Below, piece by piece: positions 48,348 to 58,017 of a stretch of DNA of 64,000 nucleotides. Each line of letters starts with the position of its first letter. Position 1 is the first letter of the stretch. The notes below the pieces were generated by a model. That model searched no databases, was not told the DNA's origin, and saw only the letters and a list, made by a program, of their open reading frames with translations. The translations under genes were made by a program, and so were the position numbers. Origin of the DNA: Rhizoctonia solani (Eukaryota > Basidiomycota > Agaricomycetes > Cantharellales > Ceratobasidiaceae); assembly GCF_016906535.1 (NCBI RefSeq), contig NC_057379.1:186001-250000 (forward strand), given 5' to 3'.

Positions 48348-48538
48348 CATGCTGCAGGCTGCGTAGAAGCATGGATTTCTCCTAAGCGCCCTTGGCACAG
48401 CATCTTGGTGTGGTATCTTGGCATGATAAGTGCCAAGATCATGTGATCAAAAAACAAGAGATCTCAAGTCCATAAAAAATAGTAGAGATATCTAAAAATT
48501 TGTGCAAATCCAGTGGTATATGTTAAGAGGGTGTAACA
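48348..48538 (-). mobile_element. 5' half of a family C LTR, inverted
   Basis: 191 bp reading, on the minus strand, from TGTTACACCCTC to CTGCAGCATG. The outer flank is CCCAA (48539-48543). The matching 3' half lies at 56564-56950 in the plus orientation with flank TTGGG, the reverse complement of CCCAA. The inner ends share GCATG/CATGC. Confidence 0.8.
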
Positions 48539-48946
48539 CCCAAGTTGGTAAAGGAGATTAGAACATTCCTGTTGTCCTAGATGTCTGTTAGGACATTGAG
48601 GCAGCAGGCGCTTATGGCCATATGTAACTAAGTGCAAGAAACTACTTAAGGCAGTGCAAGTGCTACCTACAACAACAACCAACTATACTACAGCAACCAA
48701 GCCTATAAGGGCAATGGCAAGCTAGCTAAGTACAACCAAGAGGCTGCTTAAGGTGGTGTAGATTAATGTAACTAAGTAATTACTGGACCTAAGGTCCTTG
48801 TACAATGTGGAGATGCAACAAGAGGTAATCAACCTGGGTGTTACCATGGTTGGTTGTCCTCCTTATATATTACAGAGGTAGACTAATTACAAAGACATAA
48901 GATCCAATACTGTATCAAATAAGAACCCTGCTCTGCAGTTGGCCTT

Positions 48947-49508
48947 TGTTATAACCTCCTAAACATAGACCATTAGAATCGCACAATTTTTCTATTATTT
49001 TTAGTTTTTTTTACGGACTCAATATCTTTTGTTTTTCAATCACGTGATCTTGGCGCTTATTATGCCAAGATGCCGCGCCAAGATGCCGTGCCAAGGGCGC
49101 TTAGGAGAAATCCATGCTTCTGCGCAGCCCGCAGCAGGCTTCTCTTTTCACATAGACGCTTCCTTATCTCATGCACAGACCATGTATATACTTTCCCCTT
49201 TGTCTATATAAACAGCAGGAAAATTGCTTGGAGACCCCAAGTCAATTTTACCTTGTCTCATACCCATTGAGGAGGACCTTCAGCCAGCTAAGTAGCTGGC
49301 CCCCCAGTAGCACAGAAGTTAACCCCCTTATTACGCTCACCACACCTCCCAGGCCTAAGGCCCCACCGTCGCCAGTAGCTAGTAGAAGTCCACCTTACGT
49401 GGCAGTAGTATAGCCTAGTCAGTTAGTTAGATAAGCTTTGTCAGTAGTAGTACGGCCGTAAGCGCCCACCCACTAGCAAGTACCCAACCTTACAGTCGGC
49501 GTACGACA
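48947..49508 (+). repeat. 5' LTR of element C
   Basis: Starts TGTTATAACCTCC, ends GGCGTACGACA. Contains CACGTG and tandem AGATGCCG(C/T)GCC units near 49065-49095. The next bases (TTGTAAAATTGAC) do not form a TGG-type primer site. Confidence 0.92.
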
Positions 49509-49942
49509 TTGTAAAATTGACTTTTTGTAGGCTTGTTTGACAAGGAGAGGATCCCCTGTACTAGCACAAGGGAAATCACGTGATCAGGGCCACCTTGCGG
49601 GGTAGAATAATCAAAAACCCCCCACCCTCACATAGTACCAAATTGCTATAAGGCAGAAGGACTCTAATCCCCCGCATACCACGTGTTTTGCCGGAACACA
49701 GTAGTTAGCGACCTTAGTCAGCTGAAACACCCGCTTGTAGAAAACCCGCTCATATCACAATCGCCAGATCTGTTGATTTGTTGTAGGGACTATCCAACGC
49801 TAGGTGCTTGACCCAAAGGTTTAGCGCCCACATACTACACAAAAACTGCCCATAAGTCCTGATATAGGCACCACTTCCCCCACGCCGTCTCCAATATTCC
49901 CTCCACACGCTCTGGCGCCCCACACCCATACTCCCGTCCCTC

Positions 49943-50504
49943 TGTTACAACCTCCTTACATATACCATCAGAATCGGACGAATTTTCTATTATTTTTAGT
50001 ATTTTTTACGGACTTGATATCTCATGTTTTTCGATCACGTGATCTCGGCGCTTATTATGCCGAGATGCCGCGCCGAGATGCCGTGCCAAGGGCGCTTAGG
50101 AGAAATCCACGCTTCTACGCAGTCCGCAGCACGCTTCTTATCTCACACCTGTACTTCTTTTCTCACGTGCACAGACCATGTAAATAGTGCACCCTCTTCT
50201 ATATATACAGCAGGAAAATCGCTTGGAGACACCAAGTTGATTTTACCTTGTCTCATATTCATTGAGGAGGATTAGTCAGCCAGCTAAGTAGCAGGCCCAC
50301 AGTAGTACTCAGACGCTCACCACCCTTTTGACTCATCACACCTCCAGGCCTAAGGCCCACCCGCATTAAGTTAGTAGTAGAAGTCCGCCCTAAGTGGAAG
50401 TAGTATAGCCTTGTTAGTTAGATTACATACGTGTTGCTTGTAGTAGTACGGCCTTAAGCGCCCGCCTCCACCAGCGTGTACCCACATTACAGTGGTGTAC
50501 AACA
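49943..50504 (+). mobile_element. Solo LTR, family C relative, in the leader of element C
   Basis: 562 bp, TGTTACAACCTCC to GTGGTGTACAACA, duplication CCCTC on both sides (49938-49942 and 50505-50509). It is clearly diverged from the two LTRs of element C, so it came from another C-family member. It separates the 5' leader, and perhaps the first codons of gag, from the main gag frame. Confidence 0.9.
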
Positions 50505-50594
50505 CCCTCCAGCCGCTCCTCTAGACGCTCCATTCCAACCCACTCCTTACCGGCCTCTCGCAGCACATCTCCCGCTCCACAAGACTTGCCCCGG

Positions 50595-51785
50595 ATGGAA
50601 CCAGAGCCGTCCCTTACCACTCTCCTTGAGGCTATCACAGCCCTCACTGCCACCATTGGGTCCTTGCAGGACCAAATCAAATCACAAGGCAAGCAAATTA
50701 CACAGCTTGCTGCCATATGCAAGGAAACCAACGACCTTGTTGGTGACAAGGACCAGGGCGGAGCCCAAGCCAAGCCTGGCCCATTGACTGGGCCTGTCAC
50801 CCCTCCTACCCACTCAGGAGGGGAAACCCACACTCCAGGTACGGTTAGGCCTGGGCTCAAGGCCCCCTTCCGCCCTTCAAGAGGAACAGGTTTTGACTCT
50901 GAGGAAGAAGAAGAGCCAAGAAGAGCCCCCAAAAAGGAGCCTATGGGAACGCCTAAACGCTCCCTCAGTTCCCTCACCCCCTTTGACTCTGGGTCCTCAG
51001 TAAAACAACCCAAAATGGAATTACCAGACCCTTACAAGGGGGATACAAGGGGAAGAAAGGCCACTCAATGGCTCAATCAAATGCTACTCTGGGTGGCACT
51101 CCACAGGGATCTATTCAAGGAGGAAGAGCAAATGGTTGTATGGATACTTTACCATATGACAGATAAAGCCGCTGATTGGGCGTTACCCCTCATTGGGACA
51201 ATCATCAAGGGTGAAGGCAACCCCCCTACCACCATCCCGGCTTTAACAGCCAAATTTAAGGAAGCCTTTGCCAACCCTGATGCCAAGCGGGCTGCTGCCA
51301 GGAAGATAGCTACCCTGGTCCAAACCTCCACCACCTCCGAGTACGTCACGGAGTTCTGCAACCTCATTGCGGAATTAGACTGGAACAAGGAGGCCTATAT
51401 TGCACAATTCATGCAAGGCCTCCACTGGAAAGTCAAGGAACTGTTGTCCACCAAGGATAGCATTCCTGACAAACTTGAAGCCATCTTTGTGGCGGCAATT
51501 AAGATCAATAACATCCGCCGCAAAAATGAGGAAAACCGGCCAAAGAAGGCCCCTGCCAAGTCCCCAGCTACCGTGGCCACCAACTCCACCACTTCCACCC
51601 AACAGGTCCACCTATTGGAAGACCCCAACTATGTCACACCGGAGGAAAGGGACCGCCGTCGCGCATCAGGACTATGCGTCAAGTGCGGCCAAAAGGGGCA
51701 CGGTATCAAACAATGCCCCAATGGCTGGAAAGCCACCATCAAGGAGGAGGCCAAGGTAGCAGAGGAGGGTTTGGGAAAAGATTAA
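50595..51785 (+). CDS. Element C Gag
   Basis: About 396 codons from ATG 50595 (MEPEPSLTTLLEAITALTAT). A coiled N-terminal helix, a Pro-rich linker, the gag core (KMELPDPYKGDTRGRKATQWL, FKEAFANPDAKRAA, YIAQFMQGLHWKVKELL) and a zinc knuckle CVKCGQKGHGIKQC (about residue 365) follow. The frame stays open upstream of this ATG to the solo LTR boundary and resembles the start of element B gag, so the native N terminus may have been cut by that insertion. It ends ...GLGKD at TAA 51783-51785. Confidence 0.88.
   Translation: MEPEPSLTTLLEAITALTATIGSLQDQIKSQGKQITQLAAICKETNDLVGDKDQGGAQAKPGPLTGPVTPPTHSGGETHTPGTVRPGLKAPFRPSRGTGFDSEEEEEPRRAPKKEPMGTPKRSLSSLTPFDSGSSVKQPKMELPDPYKGDTRGRKATQWLNQMLLWVALHRDLFKEEEQMVVWILYHMTDKAADWALPLIGTIIKGEGNPPTTIPALTAKFKEAFANPDAKRAAARKIATLVQTSTTSEYVTEFCNLIAELDWNKEAYIAQFMQGLHWKVKELLSTKDSIPDKLEAIFVAAIKINNIRRKNEENRPKKAPAKSPATVATNSTTSTQQVHLLEDPNYVTPEERDRRRASGLCVKCGQKGHGIKQCPNGWKATIKEEAKVAEEGLGKD
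51773..51779 (+). promoter_or_regulatory. Putative -1 ribosomal frameshift heptamer (element C)
   Basis: Gag codons TTG GGA AAA GAT TAA contain G-GGA-AAA in slippery phase. A one-base slip enters the 1,100-codon pol frame. Same heptamer and same distance to the stop as in element B. Confidence 0.72.
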
Positions 51786-54700
51786 AGTCAAGGACTACTG
51801 CCAAGCCCCCGACTCAAAAAATGGACAATCTAGATAGTTTTGAATTTGTATCTCTGGCTCTAGACTCAAATAAAAAACCTCTATTATTCACTGATCTACA
51901 TGTCCAAAATTTCCCGGCAGAACCCCTCAAAACTCTCATAGACTCCGGAGCCACATTGAATTTCATTTCCCCCTTGATTGTGGAAAAATATAAAATACCA
52001 AAAACCCAACTCAAAAATCCACAAGTTGTGAGAATGTTAGATGGTACTATATCCCAAACTGGTCGTATTTGGCACCAGGTTCACCTCACAGTTTTGGCCA
52101 ATGGCCATCCCCACTCCATTCCCTTTCTTGTTTGCCCCATAGGCAATACCCCGGCAATCCTTGGCATGACTTGGTTAACCACAGAAGCTCCCCTTATTGA
52201 CTGGCAACAGGGACTAGTCACCTTCCCTGAACAAGCACAGATTGCCTCTGAGGAAGAAGCAGACCTAGATCCTTTGGCAGACCTCCCCCCTCAGTACCAT
52301 GAATTTGCTAAAGTCTTTGGCAAGGAAGAGTTTAAGGTCCTCCCTCCACATAGGGAGTACAATATATCCATAGACCTTGTCCCGGATGCCAAACTATCCC
52401 CAGGACCCTTATATGGCATGACCAATGCGGAATCCAAGGCGCTCAAGCAGCACATCAACAAAGAATTAGCAACAGGCAAGATCCGCCCCAGCACTTCTTC
52501 CACCGGCGCCCCAGTCATGTTTGTTAAAAAGGCAGACGGATCTCTTAGGCTGGTTGTGGATTACCAAAAACTCAATGACGTAACCCACAAAAACGTATAC
52601 CCACTCCCAAGACAGGACGACCTCATGGCAAAGCTGAGACATGCTAAAATATTCACAAAGCTCAATCTATGCTGGGGTTACAATAACGTCAGGATCAAAG
52701 AAGGAGACAAATGGAAGACGGCTTTTAGAACAAAGTACAGGTTATTTGAATACCTGGTGATGCCCTTTGGCCTTACCAATGCCCCAGCCACCTTTCAACA
52801 CTTCATGAATGACCTGTTTAGGGACCTCATCAACGTCACTGTGGTTATTTACTTGGACAACATCCTGATCTTCTCAGAGGACCCCAAGGACCATCCAACC
52901 CATGTCAGGGAAGTCCTATCACGATTGATGAAGAATCAGTTATTCTGTAAACTTTCCAAGTGTCACTTCCATGTCACCACGGTAGATTACTTGGGTATTG
53001 TCATTTCCCCGGCAGGCTTTTCTATGGATCAGAAGAAGATTGAGGCGGTCACATCATGGCCAACCCCCAAAACAGTCAAGCAGGTCCAAGCCTTCCTAGG
53101 ATTTGTCAACTACCTCCGCCAATTCATCCCCAATTTCAGTTCAGTAGCATGCCCTCTGCACAACCTTACCAGAAAGGAAACCCCCTGGTCATGGGGCAAC
53201 CTAGAGGAAGCAGCATTTCAGGAATTGAAGATTCTTGTCACCAAGTTGCCAGTTCTCATCCATTCCAACCCAGGGCTCCCCTATTACCTTGAGACAGACG
53301 CCTCAGGGGTTGCCATGGGAGCCATTCTTAGTCAGCAGGGCCCAGATAACCAACTACACCCAATTGCGTATATGTCCAAATCGTTCTCAGGGGCAGAAGG
53401 AAACTACAACACTCACGACAAGGAACTCCTGGCCATCATCAAGGCACTGGAGGAATGGCGTATTTTCCTGGAAGCTACGGACAAGCCAATTCAGGTATTT
53501 ACAGACCACCGCAACCTTGAGTACTGGATGCAGGCAAGGACATTCAATCAACGGCATGCTAGATGGCGTGTATTCCTGAGCAATTTCAATTTTGAAATAC
53601 ATTATTGCCCAGGGAAGCAATCAGGGAAGCTGGATGCCTTGTCCAGACGATTGGACTATGTTGACAACCCCCAAGAACCAGAAGTCATGCTACCGCCAGA
53701 GGTTTTTGCGAATACAGCGGAAGAGGAATTAGAAATTGTCACGGATATTTGCGCCAAACTCAAGGAAGATCCATCACTGGAACCAATTATCAAGTTCTGT
53801 ACTGAGGATGCAGACAACGCGCCCCCTTCAATTAGGAAGGCCTATAGGGACTATGATTGGGAAGAAGATTTGCTATGGTACCGCGGGAAACTGGTGGTTC
53901 CGGACTCAGAACCCCTGAAAGAACGACTCTTGAGGGAATTCCACAACTCCCCACTGGCAGGACATCCAGGCCAACAAAGGACGCTTGAACTTATCAGCAG
54001 GAGCTATTGGTGGCCCGGAATGAAATCCTCTGCTAAAGAATGGGTCAAATGCTGTCCAGTTTGTCAAGCCAACCAACGCGCGCACGCCCCAACTATCTCC
54101 CTGAAACCCTTAGAAGTCCCCCCTTATCCTTTCCACACCATATCCTATGACTTCATCACAGGTTTCCCCAAATCCCAGGGACACGACGCCATACTGGTCA
54201 TAATCAATTCCTTTTCAAAATTTGGTCATTTCATTCCCACCTCAAAAAAGGTCACATTGAAGGGTCTAGCGGACTTATTTGTCAACCACGTCTGGAAGTT
54301 ACATGGGCTACCCATAAAAACCGTCTCTGATAGAGGTACCACGTTCACCGGGAAGTTCCTCAGGGCACTATACCAACAACTTGGAATTAAGCCCGCCTTC
54401 TCATTGGCCTATCACCTGGAATCAGATGGTCAAACGGAAAGGGTCAACCAGTTCATAGAGTTCTACCTCAGATTGTATGTGGCTGCAGATCACTCAGATT
54501 GGGCCACATGGTTGCTGCTGGCTGAATATGCATATAACAACGCCAAGCATTCTGCCACAGGGAAAACCCCTTTTGAACTGGTTTATGGAAGAAACCCGGT
54601 AATGAACCCATCCAACGTCCCAGCAAATGTCCCAGAAGCAGACCTTGTAGCAGACACCCTTGCACAGGAATGGAAGGAAGCAGAATCCGCTTTAAGGATG

Positions 54701-55192
54701 ACAAAGGAAAGAATGGCAGGAGTAAAAGGCACGACCCCAGAATACACTGTTGGGGAAAAAGTATGGCTAGATGCAAAGAATGTGGAGATTCAATCCAACT
54801 CCAACAAATTAGACCCCAAGCGCCTAGGACCTTTTGAAGTCACCAAGAAGATCTCAAGCCACGCATACCGCCTAAAGCTCCCTGAATCACTGAAAATCCA
54901 TGATGTTTTTTACGTAGGACTGCTTTCCAAAAGCCACAAATCACCAAACCAGCCATTCCCAGAACGCCCCCCTCCTGAAACAATAAGAGGAGAGGAAGAA
55001 TACAAGGTGGAACAGATCATAGATTCCAAGAGGCAACAAGGAAAGTGGTTCTACCTAATCAAATGGAAAGGATACGGGCCAGAAGACAACTCTTGGGAAC
55101 CAGAGGTACTACTGGAACACAGTCAGGAGGAAATCCGTTGCTTCAACAAGTCACGACTGAAAAAGGCTTGTGACTCCGCCAAGAGCCTTTAA
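51780..55192 (+). pseudogene. Element C pol, open frame but RT active site mutated
   Basis: A single open frame of about 1,137 codons. Domains in order: protease (TLIDSGATLNF, about residue 55), RT, RNase H (ETDASGVAMGAIL, FTDHRNLEYW), integrase zinc finger (HNSPLAGHPG, CPVC), integrase core (SYDFITGFP, SDRGTTF, DGQTERVNQ) and chromodomain ([16 protein letters not shown]). In RT the motif A aspartate is Asn (KLNLC, codon 52664-52666) and the second aspartate of the YLDD box is Asn (YLDN, codon 52859-52861). Both are G-to-A at CpG. The enzyme should be dead although the frame has no stop. It is therefore listed as a pseudogene. Confidence 0.88.
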
Positions 55193-55203
55193 GGGGGGGG
55201 CAA

Positions 55204-55765
55204 TGTTATAACCTCCTAAACATAGACCATTAGAATCGCACGATTTTTCTATTATTTTTAGTTTTTTTTACGGACTCAATATCTTTTGTTTTTCAATCAC
55301 GTGATCTTGGCGCTTATTATGCCGAGATGCCGCGCCAAGATGCCGTGCCAAGGGCGCTTAGGAGAAATCCATGCTTCTGCGCAGCCCGCAGCAGGCTTCT
55401 CTTTTCACATAGACGCTTCCTTATCTCATGCACAGACCATGTATATACTTTCCCCTTTGTCTATATAAACAGCAGGAAAATTGCTTGGAGACCCCAAGTC
55501 AATTTTACCTTGTCTCATACCCATTGAGGAGGACCTTCAGCCAGCTAAGTAGCCGGCCCCCCAGTAGCACAGAAGTTAACCCCCTTATTACGCTCACCAC
55601 ACCTCCCAGGCCTAAGGCCCCACCGTTGCCAGTAGCTAGTAGAAGTCCACCTTACGTGGCAGTAGTATGGCCTAGTCAGTTAGTTAGATAAGCTTTGTCA
55701 GTAGTAGTACGGCCGTAAGCGCCCACCCACTAGCAAGTACCCAACCTTACAGTTGGCGTACAACA
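55204..55765 (+). repeat. 3' LTR of element C
   Basis: 562 bp, ends GGCGTACAACA and is followed by the GCCTT duplication. Confidence 0.93.
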
Positions 55766-55802
55766 GCCTTACTCATGCATACATGTCACTGACATGTCAT
55801 AA

Positions 55803-56378
55803 TGTTGTAGACACACTCAATACCAGGGAATTTATTCCCATTTTCTCAAATTTAAACAAAGGCAATTGGACTACTTTTTTAATCACATGACATTGACACT
55901 TATATATCAAACACTAAGCGCCAAGCCATGTCCCCATCCATGCTTATCTCACCACACGTAGCCACCTCCATCTGATGACGTCACTATGACACATCAAGTG
56001 ACACATATGCATGAGTAAGGCCAACTGCAGAGCAGGGTTTGTATTGGTTATGGTTTTGCATATTGTACATTTGTAATTAGTTCATCCCTGTAATATATAA
56101 GGAGGCCAACCAACCATGGTTACACCCAGGTTGATTACCTCTTGTCATTCCCCTACCACTGTATGAGGCCTTACAGCCAGATCCCTAAGTAGATACAACA
56201 CCTTAAGCGTCACCCTTACTGTACTTATGTAGCTTACCATTGCCCATACAGCCTTGGTCATTGTTAGTTAGTAGTTAGACATTGTAGGGTAGACACTGCT
56301 GCCTTAAGCAGTTTACACTTGTACTTCACACAGCCACAAGCGCCTGCACCCTTGACATCCTTACAGATGTCTAGGACA
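55803..56378 (+). mobile_element. Solo LTR, family B (TGTTGTAG-type orientation)
   Basis: 576 bp from TGTTGTAGACACACTC to GATGTCTAGGACA, duplication CATAA on both sides (55798-55802 and 56379-56383). It is inserted in a plus-oriented B LTR, giving two opposed copies of the same repeat. Confidence 0.88.
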
Positions 56379-56563
56379 CATAATGATGTCATCAGGTGGA
56401 GGTGGCTACATATGATGAGGGAAGCACAGTTTGGGGACATGGCTCAGCGCTTATTGTATGATACAAGCACCAAATTCACATGACTGAAAATGTAGTCCAA
56501 TCTACTTTGTTTAAATTCAAGAAATTTGGAATAAATTCTGTGGTATTGATTGTGTCTACAACA

Positions 56564-56950
56564 GCATGCTTCTCATTTCATATGGATTCTTCCTTTCTCA
56601 CATGCATTGACTATGTACATATGTTCTACTTGCCTATATATACAGCAGGAAAATCACTTGGAAAACCCCAAGTCAATTTTACCTTGTCTCATATCCATTG
56701 AGGAGGACACCCCCAGTCAGCTGAGTAGCTGGCCCCTTAGTAGTACAGATTGCTTACCCCACTTAACCTACCACACCTCCCAGGCCTAAGGCCCCCTTGC
56801 CAATGTAGAAAGTCCAGTAGTTGCTGCCATAAGCAGTTAAGTCAGTAGTTAGCCTAGTTTACAGTAGATTAGTCTGTTTTGCTTTGTACTAGATATGGCC
56901 CTAAGCACCTGCTTCACTAGTGTGTACCCACCTTACAGTGGTGTACAACA
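56564..56950 (+). mobile_element. 3' half of a family C LTR
   Basis: Starts GCATGCTTCTC, matching the middle of the C LTR, and ends GTGGTGTACAACA with flank TTGGG (56951-56955). It is the partner of the inverted half at 48348-48538. Confidence 0.82.
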
Positions 56951-57721
56951 TTGGGAAAGAAATTTGGAAGGTCTGTGTCAGGCACAATCAACTATGAGCA
57001 TGCTTTATGAGGAGGTTTGTTGATGAAAACTACATTTTATGCGTTGATGGCATGGTCATGGGTGTCATATTGAATGAAGGCCAATTGCATAAGCGCATAG
57101 AATGATCACAGAGAATTATTTCAAGTAAGCTCTTGAACTCTGTAGTATTGCTGATTCCCTGTGCAATTAAGATTGAATTGGGTCTATTCAGCGCCATCAC
57201 ACTACATGAATTTCACTAAAATAAGTGCTACTACAGTCAACAACAATTCAATACCTACTATTTGTGACAAAAATGTGCTGTCTTTGTGTAAGCGGTAATT
57301 GCCAAGAGCAGATTTTGCAAAAGACAATCAGGACACACCTCCAGTTCCACCAAGCCTGCGTTCTCATACTGTATACAATTGAATAACTGGAGTTGGACAC
57401 TGGTAAAGGGCAGTCCATTATCCCACTAAAAGAATACACCTATGGCCCAATACATTGGTGTCATCTGTTTAAATCAATGACTAGCTCCAATTGGTTTTAG
57501 TGTGGGGTGCTTTCAGTCTCAATAGGGGTGCACATGGAGCTGCGGTATATCTGTCAATTGCGGCCTCTGTCATCCGTGGCTCTATCAATTTGCATTTTCT
57601 CGTTGGATGAGAGGCGCCAGCAGAGTCTGAACTGAAGATCTTACTCAAGCAAGAAGCAAACCGGGTTCTTAGTAACAGATCAAGTAAAGCGGCAGTTAGT
57701 TGGATGCTTGGAATATATACA
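56951..57721. other. Host spacer; nothing recognised
   Basis: Non-repetitive AT-rich DNA between the LTR nest and the mariner element. Frames at 57248-57439 and 57481-57750 on the minus strand show no family features. Confidence 0.4.
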
Positions 57722-57723
57722 TA

Positions 57724-57930
57724 CACTTGCGCCCAAAAAGATTGAGCCACGTGAGCTCAAATCAATGACGCTCACGCGTCACCTGCACGATTGAGAATTT
57801 GTTTACAATGTAATAGTAAATTATGTAGATACAGTAGTATAGAACATATGTACAAAGTTTTAGATTGAAACTAAGTCTCCTCGTGGAGATACGCGTGAGC
57901 GAAATTTTTGGGCTGGCTCATTCTTTTTGA
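57724..57930 (+). repeat. Left terminal inverted repeat of the mariner element
   Basis: Begins CACTTGCGCCCAAAAAG. Holds an outer motif pair, CAAAAAGATTGAGCCA (57734-57749) and CGCTCACGCGT (57769-57779). The same pair occurs in inverted orientation at its inner end (57891-57901 and 57914-57929). Confidence 0.93.
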
Positions 57931-57936
57931 TCACTT

Positions 57937-57944
57937 TATATAAG
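57937..57944 (+). promoter_or_regulatory. TATA box of the transposase gene
   Basis: TATATAAG lies just inside the left TIR and 74 nt before the transposase ATG. Confidence 0.5.
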
Positions 57945-58017
57945 CTACTTGGTCCTCCCTCATTGAGTGCCATTTACCACCCCTTTTTACGCTTGAATAC
58001 CTGCCAAAAGTGCGCAA

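Larger units (their letters stand above)
48947..55765 (+). mobile_element. Ty3/gypsy chromovirus, family C (full element)
   Basis: LTRs of 562 bp at 48947-49508 and 55204-55765, duplication GCCTT on both sides (48942-48946 and 55766-55770). Gag and pol are on the plus strand. A G-rich polypurine tract (AAGGGGGGGG) stands just before the right LTR. Removing it rejoins the host B LTR. The leader contains a related solo LTR. The two LTRs differ at about seven positions, six of them CpG transitions. Confidence 0.95.
48573..56563 (+). mobile_element. Degenerate family B LTR hosting element C and another B LTR
   Basis: Pieces 48573-48946, 55771-55802 and 56384-56563 add up to one B LTR of about 586 bp, from TGTCCTAGATGTC to TGTGTCTACAACA. 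It is followed by GCATG at 56564-56568. It is interrupted by full element C (GCCTT) and by a reverse B LTR (CATAA). Its left neighbour CCTGT does not match the right GCATG, as expected if it took part in an inversion. Confidence 0.8.

Noticed and set aside
33198..56950. CRISPR-like or satellite array interpretation of the many repeated blocks
   Set aside because: The repeats are 535-590 bp, begin TG and end CA, carry 5-bp target duplications and flank gag-pol genes, which identifies them as LTRs.
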